In this document: positions 35,325 through 46,260 of the stretch, one piece after another
Layout: each line of letters opens with the position of its first letter
How positions within the stretch are numbered: position 1 is the first letter of the stretch
Position numbers and translations under genes: made by a program
NCBI GenBank assembly: GCA_027919835.1
Contig: JANVFP010000039.1
Span: 1-64,000, forward strand
Reading direction: 5' to 3'
Origin: Lentinula raphanica
Taxonomy: Eukaryota; Basidiomycota; Agaricomycetes; Agaricales; Omphalotaceae
DNA length: 64,000 nt
Notes under the pieces: model-generated
Told to the model about the DNA's origin: nothing
The model's input: the letters and a program-made list of their open reading frames with translations, nothing else
Database searches by the model: none

Positions 35325-36263
35325 ATGGTCCACGCTCAGACTATTTTCGCCGTTGTTGCGTTTACCTTTGGAGCAACCTCTCTCACTGTTCTTGCCGTTC
35401 CGTTGCCGCCCAGTGAAACAGAGGCGGTTACGGAGACAGGTGGTGTAAGTGTACTTTCGTACTTTCAGCGTGAACGGTGGCTGACCTGTTCGTCTAACCC
35501 CCCGTCCTCCAGGATGTGCTCGCCTCCGTTACGATGTCTCACAAACCCGCGGTAAGCTCTAAATATTGATACCTAGTTGACCTGTCTCCAACGTCCTTTT
35601 CGTACAGATCGAAGAACAAGACATGTTCGTGTCTGGGGCTGATCCCGACAAGCACATCGAACGTCGTCAAGAAATTTCGAGTTGGGAATCTCCCGCTACT
35701 TCTCCTGCCAAGTACAACTCGCCTCCGTCTTACCCAGTCGACCCATCCTCCCCAACAGGCAAGTCTGGAGGATGGCGGGACAGTTTCCTAGCCAGAGTAT
35801 CAGCCTTCAAGCAAAAGGCTTCTTCGAGCGTACTTCAGGCTTGGAATTCGCAAAGGATGCAAGGATTGAGAAATCATGCGGTAACCTACACCAACAGGTA
35901 TATATCCCCCAACAGCAATCCCAATACAGGTACGTCCGTTTGCCCTCTTTCATGCAAACTCTTAGGTCGTTGAACTCTGTGTCATTCTTGAATCTAGGTC
36001 CCGCTCCTCACAATCGTAAAAAACGCCCTGTCACCCTCTGGGACAGGTACCGCAGCGCCAACCACGGATGGGGTGACGACGTGCTCCGATCCAAAACCTT
36101 CAATGAATGGGCAACGGGAACCGCTTCCGGTCAGGCCTTTGCGAAGGAGTTGAACGAGTTGCCGTACGAGTCTCGATCCGGATTCGGAGATTCAGCGCGC
36201 AGGGCGTTTCTGGATAAACATAGGGAGGTCACATACAGGAACAACTACCCGGGTCAGTACTAG
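35325..36263 (+). CDS. Secreted protein, MVH family, member 3
   Basis: Exons 35325-35444, 35513-35551, 35608-35929 and 35998-36263 give 248 residues. Signal peptide MVHAQTIFAVVAFTFG…VLAVPLP. The acidic second module of members 1 and 2 is reduced to a 13-residue exon (DVLASVTMSHKPA). The third exon has HIERRQEISSWESP with the family dibasic site, then SGGWRDSFLARVSAFKQKAS. The last exon is new to the family: RKKRPVTLWDRYRSANHGWG, KTFNEWATGTASGQAFAKEL and SGFGDSARRAFLDKHREVTY, a basic helical module. It is joined through the only phase-1 intron in this family. Function unknown; predicted extracellular. Confidence 0.82.
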
Positions 36264-36337
36264 TTCCGAAAGTATGGTGGTCGTGGGCTTGTCCAAGCAT
36301 TGAAGCCCCGACGATTCGTACTACGTGCTGGAGGTCA
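36264..36337. other. 3' flank of member 3
   Basis: Short 3' untranslated region before the conserved hairpin. Confidence 0.4.
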
Positions 36338-36354
36338 GGGACTTGTTCTGTCCC
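36338..36354 (+). promoter_or_regulatory. 3' hairpin GGGAC-N7-GTCCC
   Basis: GGGACTTGTTCTGTCCC, 75 bp after the stop at 36263; sequence identical to the copy at 34203. Confidence 0.55.
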
Positions 36355-36856
36355 TCTCCTTCGAATGACTCACCAAGTTGAGGCGGAGATGGTTCGAGGA
36401 GTGTTGGGGTGTGGTATGGCGGGGTGTGGCGTGTAGAGGTCGAAAGTTCGCTCCGAATGTGTAGAGGTCGGTTCCCATAATCGAGGTTGACTTTCTTTGT
36501 TCAGTATTTCGTGTGATCAGATTGTTTCTTGATTTGAGAATTCCCTTGTTCGTTTGTTCGATGTTTCTATCTTTGCCTTTGCCTTTGCCTTTGCCTCTGC
36601 ATCGTCCCTCGTGTTTTCATCTGACGTGTTGGACGAAACATGGCTTGATGTCTTGTAGATACAAGACATCGTCTGGTTTTGGACAGACAACCTAACATCC
36701 CCAATACCCTAAACTGCTTTTGAAACTGTGAACTACTGTGAATGACATGAGGGCTATGATAATCTATGAGACGAGTGGGATTAAGGACATGCACGGGCAA
36801 ATGTTCGTCGTCGTGAAATGAAGAGTCCAAAGGAGATGAAGTTCGAGTCCATTCTG
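36355..36856. other. Convergent intergenic region
   Basis: Lies between the 3' ends of the secreted-protein gene (+) and the protease (-). Contains a short TTTGCC hexamer run near 36573-36595 and nothing else recognised. Confidence 0.5.
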
Positions 36857-39042
36857 CTACACAAAAAGCATCACTGCAATCGAGATGCCCACGCCCATGG
36901 CCACACCATGAGTCCGATTAGCTATTGCCGTTATAACCCATCTGAGCCATCCATCCATAGTTCTATCTGGTTTTGACCGACATAACGACTGCAACGAGTG
37001 AGAACGACCAAGTCCCAGGCTCCGTGCGGAATTCGAGGTCTTCGGATTACCAGTTTGAGTGGATTGACGTGCATTATCGGTGGTGGTGGAACCTGAACCT
37101 GAACTCGTAGCAGATGCAGTCGCAGTCGCACTGACAGTCGATGAGGGAGCTGCAGTAGGATTCAGCGTCACGGCATTTTGAGCTTCGGCTGCAGCACTAG
37201 CTGTAGGTGCAGATTCGCTTGTGGCTGGTTAAGAGGAAAACGAGGTGATTCAATCAGTACTAGGTACATGTTACTGAGGACAGGGAACGGATTGAAGTCT
37301 CACTTTCGAAACCTCCGGCTTTCTGAGCATCTTCGACAGCTTGGGTGAGTAGCGCGTCGGCATTAGCAGGAACCATGGACATGAACCCAATCCGTGGTGG
37401 GTCCACAGATGGATGGGTGAGGTTACCGTAATGGAACGCAACCAGTGTACTGACAAGGTAAACAGTAAATCCTATATAGGGATCGTTCGAGATGTAGATC
37501 GGAACTCACGATTTCAGAAAAGGATCACCCAAGCTCCATCTGAACAATGCCCCAACACCCGGTGGATCAGTCGCAACGACGTTGTCAGCTTCGCATGTCT
37601 TGGTGTTCGTTGTCTTCGTGTCGCTGATGAAGTCTCTTGGATCCACAGGGAACATTTTTCCACCAATTTGGAACGCGAGGGTATGAGCGGCGGTGCAGTC
37701 TAGTGACGGAATAGACGTCGTAGAAGCGGGGTTGTAGTTTGGCGAGACTGTGGTGAGGATAGAGCTGACGACATCGGAAGGTCCGCGAATGAGAGAGTTG
37801 CCCTAGAGATTGAGAGGAAAGCTCGAATTAGAGGGAAATGATGAAAGATGAACGGAAAGTACTGACAGTATCGATAAGGGCAGATACTCGTTGATTGTCT
37901 ACTCCACCGGTGGCAGGGATCGTCGAGTTTGAAAGAAGCTTGCCATCCAGATAGACACCGTCGATGTCGATTTCCCATCGGCTAGACCATAAAACGCGTT
38001 AAGTCTTCGATCGAAAGCTCACGATGTTCAACTTACAAAGGATAAACCTACGAGATCACATTCAAAAGGTCAACCTAGTATCAGAAAAATCAAAAACGCA
38101 ACACTTACCTCGTTACTCGCGAATGTTGGCGGAGTCAACCCACCCTCAGATGCACTATACAGCCGAACTGGAACCCAAGTAAGACTTGCATTATTAACAC
38201 CATCCGGAAGCTTCCCAATCGTCAACGTCCCATTATCAATCCCAACATCAATCTCACTCCTCTGCAACGAGATCGAAAACACATCATCCTCCAACCCATC
38301 CGTCGTCGAAGCAATCCTAGACAACAATGGACCATACTTGTACGTATCTTCCACAAAGCTATCTGTCGGCTTCAACGGTCCAGATTCCGCTTCGACCAAC
38401 GCCGCTTGGATATTGCTTCCGGCAGGAAAACCCAGCCCGAAGATCCCAGCTGCACCGTCTTGAACGACAGTGTTCGTCGTTGAGTTGACAGCGGCGAACA
38501 GTTGGCCCTGGATGGCGATACCGGCCAGTGTGGATGTTTCGAAACCAACGGGACCAGAAGCTGTTGTGCCCGTGGTGGAATCACCGTAGTTCATGGTAAC
38601 GGAAGATCCGGAAGCGTTGAATGAGGACATTGGATAGGAAGGAGCGATGAGCTTGCCACACGATGCTGTTGTGCAAGCATCGGTCGTCACCCATAGATCA
38701 CTGGAGCCAGTGTCGAGGTGTACAGATGTGAGGGTTGAACCGAGTTGGATGGGAACGGTGTATAATCTATGTCAATCGTCAACGCGGCAAACCTTTGATC
38801 GTCACAGAGAACACGCACAGGTCAGAGTTATCTCCTAGGCCAATCTCCCCAGTCACTTTTCCGTTACGCCTAGACAAGCCAGGTGCCTTCGTCCTTCTAA
38901 AAGACACATCGAATCCTCCGGTTTCTCTCTGAACATGATAGCGGCGTGCGAATTCGAGGATTGGATGTGCAGAACTGAGCGTAATAGTCAAAAGAAGGTA
39001 AGAGACTATCGATATAGATGGTGATGAGAAAGCAAAATGCAT
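36857..39042 (-). CDS. Pepsin-like aspartic protease with C-terminal anchor
   Basis: Seven exons (38819-39042, 38109-38766, an 11-nt microexon 38037-38047, 37867-37981, 37510-37802, 37304-37449, 36857-37224) encode 604 residues. An N-terminal signal (MHFAFSSPSISIVSYLLL) and propeptide with dibasic sites (SFRRTKAP, LSRRNGK) precede the A1 fold. First catalytic motif HLDTGSSDLWV has Asp93; the flap region is TMNYGDSTTG; the second motif is ALIDTGNSLI with Asp335, where threonine or serine is usual at the asparagine. After ~residue 480 comes a Ser/Thr/Ala-rich stalk (SATATASATSSGSGS) and a terminal hydrophobic segment (AMGVGISIAVMLFV), as in yapsin-like GPI- or membrane-anchored proteases. It would cleave proteins at the cell surface. 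It sits between secreted-protein genes on the opposite strand. Confidence 0.93.
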
Positions 39043-41057
39043 TCTGTGTTTGAGAGTCCCAGGAAGAGCCCAAAGAGAATGTGACGCGCGGCGCCAGGTA
39101 ACGAATGTGAAGGAGATTCTTCGAGAACAAAACGGACGCTCTTTGGAGTCCGACGTGAAGAAATCTAGCTCCAGAGAACGAAGGCACAAAAAGAAAACGA
39201 AAAAATAAGAAAGAGAAGGGGGCAGAAAGAAAGAAGATGGGGAGGAGGCTGGAGGAGGATGCCAATGTCAGAGACTTACATATCAACCACTTGAAAAATA
39301 GTGAAACCGTTAACTCGGATGATCAATCAAGGGAGATGTTCATGAACTGATTCCAAATGTATGAGTTGGAATCTGTTGGAATCAACAACCATTTGGCATA
39401 TGTGTATTAAAATTTTGCGCGTACCGAAAGGTGATTTTGATTCCTGTAACACGGTCCATGGTTTTGAGGCCTCACTGCCATGACTGGTTCAGATTGAAGA
39501 AACTGGAACACTCGAGCGGCAATGATTAATGAGGATATCATTTGGTAGCAAGCGGGAAGCCTCGAGGCTGCTCGTATTCATCAATCATCACCGGCACCAC
39601 TAGATCACCACGCTCGTCGTTGAGCGCTAGCAATGAACAAGTGTTGTTCAGTAGAGTTATGTAAGCAGCGTTCAACAATTTCTCCGGCCCGCAATCACCA
39701 ATCCACCAATCACCTCCAGCACTTTCAAGCTCAAGCTCAAGCTTCAAGCCTTCAGGCAAGAATTATTGTAAACTATGACGGCATTTTTCGCGCAAAAATC
39801 GTGAGCTTACGCGCGTCAATCTACTGATCTATGCCTACTCGACTTGGATCATAACCTGATATATGAGCTGATTTTTCTACACAAATGTGTGTTTTTCAGT
39901 ATCAAACCTGTAGAGTCTAGTCATTTCAGAAAGATTGTAATATAGAACTCATAATTTCTCTTTTTTCTGGCTAAGTTAGGTGTGGGTACTAGTGTACGAT
40001 GAAAGCTGCCGCTTGCTGCCGAACAACGGCTTCGTCGGCAGATAATTCAAATCAATTAAGTTCCACGCTGTTTACGCTGTTTTCACGCTGAACCTGCGCT
40101 GAACTCCCACCAACTTGATCAAATCATGAACCCGGACAAAGGTCTCAACCAGTGATTTCAGTACAACTTTCTATAAGAACATGTAGAATATTTAGAGTAT
40201 GTTCGAATATTAGTCTGACTTTTTTGTACATTTTATGTATACACTCTACCACTGTAAGGAATACTGGATAAGTGGGATAATTTCCCATCTCATATGTTGA
40301 ACGTCAAAGTGATGATAACTGAATTTTCGAGTAGAATTGATCAATTTGAGTAGGAAATAGACAGCGTGAGTAGAGAATCAACTAAGCAGTAGATTTTTGC
40401 ACGAAAACTGACGCTATAGTAAACCCTCTGAAAATATGTTCCCTGGAAGAACCTCTGGCACTTTGAGAGTTCAAACGTGCAAAATTTAGCAGTTGACGAG
40501 GAGAGTACTTAGTACTTAGTATTCGCAGAGAGCCACGGTGAACCATCTAATATACTTCCATCACACGCGGGCGCAGGCACATTACACGGCTATCCCCTGC
40601 GGAGCGAGGTCATCCCTGGTCATCCCCTTGGTAAGAACCGTGTAGCAGATTCAATTCAACCACTGTACTCTGAACGAAGCTTGAAGTTGCAGCATTGACT
40701 ATAGTTCTCTCGAGTTCCAAGCCCTTTGGAGCAGTCTGAAGCCTGTGGCTGAGGTCTCCATTTGAATCTCGGCGCTCGCCAAGTCCAATTTGCGCCCAGC
40801 TCCACGTCGACGGTCGCACGATCAAGCCATGATCGAATGTCAAACGGATAGGAGGTGGCTGCTGCCACTGGGGTCATAAATTTTTTTCCTGCTCCGACTT
40901 CAAGTATGTATAAATTCTGCTGCGTTCTCCATGACAAGCTTCTGTCAGTCTTCCTTCCCTATCGCTCTCAGGCCCTACGCCCCGCTCGCTACCCATAGCT
41001 TTTTCTCGACAGTTCAAAAAGCTCAGCACACCCGCATCCTTTCTGACAACCTCGACA
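39043..41057. other. Intergenic, nothing recognised
   Basis: AT-rich stretch (39830-40520) with no gene-like frame. The last ~120 bp are the promoter of the gene at 41058 and lack the AGAGCTGG element. Confidence 0.5.
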
Positions 41058-41856
41058 ATGATTCACCTCACCCGTGTCTTACCCACTATCCTCTTCTGTC
41101 TTATCCTTGCCGCCGGTTTCTCCAGTGCTGATCCAGCACCTGCAACACCCGGAGCATTCCCCCGCTCACTTCGTCAGGTTAAACGCCGGGAACTCCAAGT
41201 TCGATCAGCTTATCCCGAATTCTTTGTTCCCAGAGACGATACCTCGTCTTCAAGCGGAAGCGGCGACGATGATGATGACTGCGCCGATAGCAGAAGGAGA
41301 AGGAGGAGGGATCTATATGACTATGATCAGCTGCTTTCGGTTGACGAGATCGTTGAATTTTTGATTGGTGGAGGAGGGTTCACCTCGTGAGTGATAGAAC
41401 CATGTTGACTGCTCTCGTTTTATTCTAAGTTCTAATCATCCTCTCATCCTTGCAGAGCAAACGGAACGTCCTACTACGATCCCGAGTTCATGCAAGAAAA
41501 TGCACGCGCCTCGAAAGCATACGGCCCTGGCTCGACTCTCCGCAGATGGGCTACCAGCGCGTTCGGTGAACGGATCATGTATCTTACCCTCCCAGCATAC
41601 CAGACCTGGAAGAACAACGTCGATCCTGAGTCTGCCGTCTATCTCACTTCCAGGTCAGTTACTCGTAAAATCGTATCTTCTCAGTGGTCTCAATGCTGAC
41701 TTCTTTTCCCTCATTTGTAGGACCTGCTTCCGAGCGAAAGACCTACCTCAGATAGAGCGAGCCCTGCTCAATCACCCGGAGTTCAGGGATCTGGATGTCT
41801 CTGGCGCACGTATCACGAGGCGTTGGTTAGAGGCTGCTACGAAGTATTCGGGTTAG
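41058..41856 (+). CDS. Secreted protein with polyarginine site
   Basis: Exons 41058-41386, 41456-41653 and 41721-41856 give 220 residues. Signal peptide MIHLTRVLPTILFCLILAAG, cleavage near SSADPAP. A propeptide-like region has VKRRELQVR and an acidic GSGDDDDDCADS block followed by six arginines (SRRRRRRDLYDYD), a strong furin/Kex2-type site. The C-terminal half is globular-looking and basic (YGPGSTLRRWATSAFGERIM, ARITRRWLEAATKYSG). The RRWATSAFGERI and NEWATGTA-type wording faintly recalls the last exon of the gene at 35325, but intron phases (2 and 2) differ. No known domain. Predicted secreted; function unknown. Confidence 0.8.
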
Positions 41857-43527
41857 AGATATCACCCCTTCCGTTATGGATAATGCTATTGCAGTAATTA
41901 ATACGTTGACGCATGTCTTCTGCTCGTACATTCGGTTTCACATACACCAGTGTTCGCCATTCAAATTTTGGACCTTCATGCTCAGTTCATACCTAGTAGT
42001 GGTTCAAGGTGCGGTGTTGGTTTCTTCTGTAGTGTAGTTATTCTTCTGATTTCTCGAGGTCCTCTTTCACATCTAGCAACTGGCAATGCGAGGAGAACAT
42101 TCCGACTCTTGATCATGACGAAACTGAATAGGGGGATAGCCGGACCGGTGTCATTACAGTGGTCGAAGCAGGTGACCGCGACTCTTGCCCTTCAACTTGA
42201 ACTTCGTTGACCACCACAGTGACAAAAGTGTAACAAGCACTACATATCTCGTGCTGCTGTTGACATCGTCATCATCCAGCGTGGCGTTTCGTGCATTGAG
42301 GATCAAGAAACCTACCTCTGTAGCATACTCCCACTACAATAACCTCAACACGTCGTATAGGCCATACAGGTCTTTGTCGCGACGAAGTTTGCTCTTAGAA
42401 CCAAGCCTCACACGGAGAATAAGTCATTCACTGAGAGCAGCTTGAAGAACCTGGTGTTTTCTATGAAGATGTAGTGAGTGAGTATTACATTCAGTTCATC
42501 GAGCGACTCGAGCCCATTAAATTGGTTTTCACCCACAGGAACGTCAAAAGAATGATCTATTCGCTCTCTCTTTCGACCTTCTCAACGGTCAGCGGACTTG
42601 ACCGGGCGAAACTACCTTGCGGACACCACCAGCTACTCGACTTCGATCAACTCAACGTGCCATTTCTCGATCGAATTCACTCAAGTACAATTCCATGGAT
42701 TGCGCTCTTTGACGAACGGTCTGTTAGTATTTGGTTTTAGCCCTATAATCCGATCCTTACCGTATATTTGATCCTTTCCGATAGCGCGCTTGGACTAAAG
42801 TGTTACTACGCTATAGGATACTATTACTTGCTCCGTATCATCAGCTGGCGAAACGAGGTGATATGGCTCAATGTTCCAAGAATCTCCTCACACCGCCAAA
42901 TGATTGTCTTCCTATCTTACCGTATGGTCTGATGTAGTGCCGCCGATGCTGTGATCAATCGATAATCCATCACTCATGCAACAACCATCAACGAACAGCC
43001 GCGAACAGTATGGACTTATCTGCATCCACATGTATACACTGATTTCACCGCCGCCCAGCAATAGTCTCGCTGAATACATTATCGAATTATCGATTGAAAT
43101 CGTAGCCTCACCTGGCTAATAATCATGTCCTTATCGTCCGACCTGAAGTGAGATGGGAGCGATAAGGGCAATAACCGCTCTGTTCCTCTTCATCCTCGCC
43201 TGGGTTTCTCTTCGATGCTCTGGCTTCCAGCTCAATGTCGATCGCAATACCTATCGCAAACTTTCGATATTTTGGTCACTTCGTTGAACAGCTTTGAACA
43301 GCGAAGCCGCTTGAGGGGCGCATGGTTTGTTCTCCGAATCCCTCCATCGAATTGTTGATATTGATCGATTTTGAGCAGTTTAACCAAGTAAAAGCGTAAG
43401 CGAGAATGGCAATGCAGGGATGGATAGCCTTTTGCGAATCCTGGTTTCACTTTGCACTGAACATTCAAGGTATACAAAGTCCTTCACCGGTGCCCAAATT
43501 TCCTCATCGTTTTCTTCCCCCACAATC
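41857..43527. other. Intergenic, nothing recognised
   Basis: Frames up to ~90 codons on the plus strand, without family resemblance or splice continuity. Confidence 0.5.
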
Positions 43528-43540
43528 AGAGCTGGTCTCT
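43528..43540 (+). promoter_or_regulatory. Family 5' element AGAGCTGGTCTCT
   Basis: Located 101 bp before the ATG at 43629. Flanks differ from those of members 1-3, so conservation is restricted to the element itself. Confidence 0.65.
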
Positions 43541-43628
43541 CCCGCAAACTTCGTCGAAACGCAAAATCCGAAATCGCTGGTCGTTCTATTCGAAATTTGC
43601 TACCGATACCTTCATTATATCAACACCA

Positions 43629-45164
43629 ATGGTTCACTCTCCTATTGCTCTTACTGTCGTGGTTGTTGGAGCCGCTTCTGCTGTCCAGGCTGCTCCTTTA
43701 GCCAATGTGCCTTTGCCTGCTGAGACTGGTGCTATGGATACCGTTGGCGTTCCAGGTCCAGCTTTCGAGGCTCCACGATCGATTATCCTCCATGGCGTGT
43801 CTGGCGCACCGAGCGGATCTCCCATCTCAACTCGAGACCTCAATGCACCCGAACTCGATATCATCCTTGACGAGAACTCTCCCGAGGTTAGTTTCTTATT
43901 CTAAGTCCCATCTTCACTGCGCCTCTCATAACGCACTATCTTGTCACTTTGCTGATCGTTTCTCATACTTTCGTCAGAAACCCGATGGAGAGCAGTTTCC
44001 TTACCACCCTCAATTCTCCCACAATATTGTCTTCGAGACGGACACGGTCGAACGCACTGATCGTCTCCCCAAGATTTTCCATCCACACAGTGAAGAGGTT
44101 GAAATTGATATCGAGCTGGACAAGCTTCGCGGTTCAACTCGTCGTGATCCCAATGGCGGCGAAGAGCTCATCTTTGAGTTCGACGAGCAGCACTGCCCTC
44201 TTGCTCCCCACCACTCCGGCTTTGATGTAAGTGCGAAATCAGTTTGCTTCATGTATATCTACTAAGCAACAGCCCACCAGCATGTTTACCCTCATGAGCA
44301 TCCTGTCGAGACTGCCCCTATCCCTATTGCTGTTTCTAGCACCCCTAAGGTTTGTTTTCGCTCTTCCTTGACAACTTAGACCGTTAGATCTTACCAATCT
44401 TTTAGTTGGAGAAGGAGGAATTGTGGATGGTTGAAGTTAGTGATCCTCGTCATCCCATCCACATAGCACGTCGTCAGGAAACAGGCAAAGACGAAACCTC
44501 TCATGCGCCTGCTGCAATCGGCTCTGGTTTCAACAATCTAGGCAATGGTCGGTCAACATCCCCCGACGTTGTAATGGGGGAAACCAGTTCTTCCTCGTCA
44601 ATCCCCCATGAGCGAACAACCCGCCTGCGATCTTCGTCAATCCATGAAGTCCCAACCCATGAAGTCCCGAATGATCGACACACAACAACGAACAGACATC
44701 TGCGGTCCTTCTCCGTTCCAGACTTTACAAGACCACAAACCTTCAATCTAAATATCCCCAGCTCAGACTCCCCCACCGCCAGTTCTCCCATCACCACTCC
44801 CCATGCCTCCCCTGTCTCGAACACCCTCAGCGTAAACAGCGCAATACCAAATGTACATAACAACCACTTCATAAGTGGACACTCTGCAAGTGGACACTCT
44901 GCAAGTGAACACCTCACATTTGGACACCACGCAGATGAGCACAACGGTGACACTGACAGTGGTCATGGGACAGATTCTAATCGTGACACTGACAGTGGCT
45001 ACGAGTCTGATGATAGAAGTGAAAGTAGCTTCGGTTTTCCTCGTCGCCGTCGTTCTATGGTTTCTGTCAGCGGTATTCCCTCGCGCAGCGTATCATACAA
45101 CCCCAACGCGTATGAGCGTCGTTCAACATCCTTTGGTTCTCCTTACGGTGCTGACTTGGATTAG
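43629..45164 (+). CDS. Secreted protein, MVH family, member 4 (large)
   Basis: Exons 43629-43886, 43978-44226, 44281-44349 and 44406-45164 give 444 residues, all introns phase 0. Signal peptide MVHSPIALTVVVVGAA…VQAAPLA. The second exon carries EVEIDIELDKLRGSTRRD and GEELIFEFDEQHCPLAPHH, equivalent to the IVIEDE block of members 1 and 2. The third exon (HVYPHEHPVETAPIPI) matches their short HPV-containing exon. The last exon opens with HPIHIARRQETGKDE, the family dibasic site, followed by a long Ser/Thr/His-rich disordered region with short tandem repeats (SGHSASGHSASEHL, DTDSGHGTDSNRDTDSGYES). There is no known domain. Same architecture with extended mature region; function unknown. Confidence 0.82.
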
Positions 45165-46140
45165 GCTTCATAAGGAAGCTCGCTCGTTCGGTGAGTTCAC
45201 TCATATCTTTGCTTCACTTCGACCACTTATTGGATTTTCACTCTCAACTAGAGTATTCTGTAGTCGTCAGACATATACTGTAATAGTACTCACAACAGAG
45301 TGTATACGATACTGTTCCGATACAATCATAATGCGTGAGACGCACAGTAAAAGCAAGGAAAGCTGTTGAATGGATTCAGGCGATGACTGCACTAATTTCC
45401 TTGAAAGTACATGGTTGTTCTAAGGTTGTTATACAAGGTTATACATCACCAGTTCTTTGCCCTTCCTTGTGGTACTGTACCGCATCGACATCTCACCGGT
45501 ACTGCTTGTATATCCTACTAGATCCTACTTCAATGAGATTCGAAACTGAGGGACATTTCCTGCCGAAGGCCTTGATAATGGACATGTCTGATTATATCTA
45601 TTATCTACACTCCACCAACACTCCACTCGACATAGCGGAAGACTGTTGAATCAAACGACGCCAAAATATCTCAATTCAGTTTTTGGTATTTGCCACACCA
45701 AGTTACATAAATCTTTACAGCCCAGGTGAACTTTTCTCTCTTTATGAGCTCTAACTATACAACAACGGCCAACCATGCTCACGCCCTAGTCCACACTGAT
45801 TCTGCTATGTACCCGACAATTTGCACACTCTGCCAGTGACAGCTGGTGACCTCGTACGTTTTTGTGTCTCCGATTCCTTGTGGCTTCAAAGTTTCACCTG
45901 TTGCTTGCAGGGTCAACAGAGGTCAACAGTCGCTTCCAAAGATCCCGCCTGCTCCCAACTGTTCCCGCACAGGATTTTGATCGTGGCAATGCGATCTAGC
46001 CTCTAGGACAGTTAGGGATTAGCTCCTACATATATACTCACAACTACTCACAACCGAGAGGAAATTGGGAATATACATACATAATACCTCAAAATCACCT
46101 CAATCCTTCCTTCCGTTTTCTTCCTTCGCGCTTCACACTC
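45165..46140. other. Intergenic, nothing recognised
   Basis: No gene-like structure; short frames only. The last ~100 bp are a CT-rich promoter leading to the element at 46141. Confidence 0.5.
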
Positions 46141-46155
46141 AGAGCTGGTCTCTTT
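46141..46155 (+). promoter_or_regulatory. Family 5' element AGAGCTGGTCTCTTT
   Basis: Located 120 bp before the ATG at 46261. Identical 15-bp core to members 1-3 although the neighbouring sequence has diverged. Confidence 0.65.
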
Positions 46156-46260
46156 CTGACGAAGAATTCATTCAACACACATCTGTCGCTGGTCGCTTCT
46201 CCAACTACAATCTACATCACTACTTTCGTTCTATACTATCGAACTCCCAAACGACAGAAA

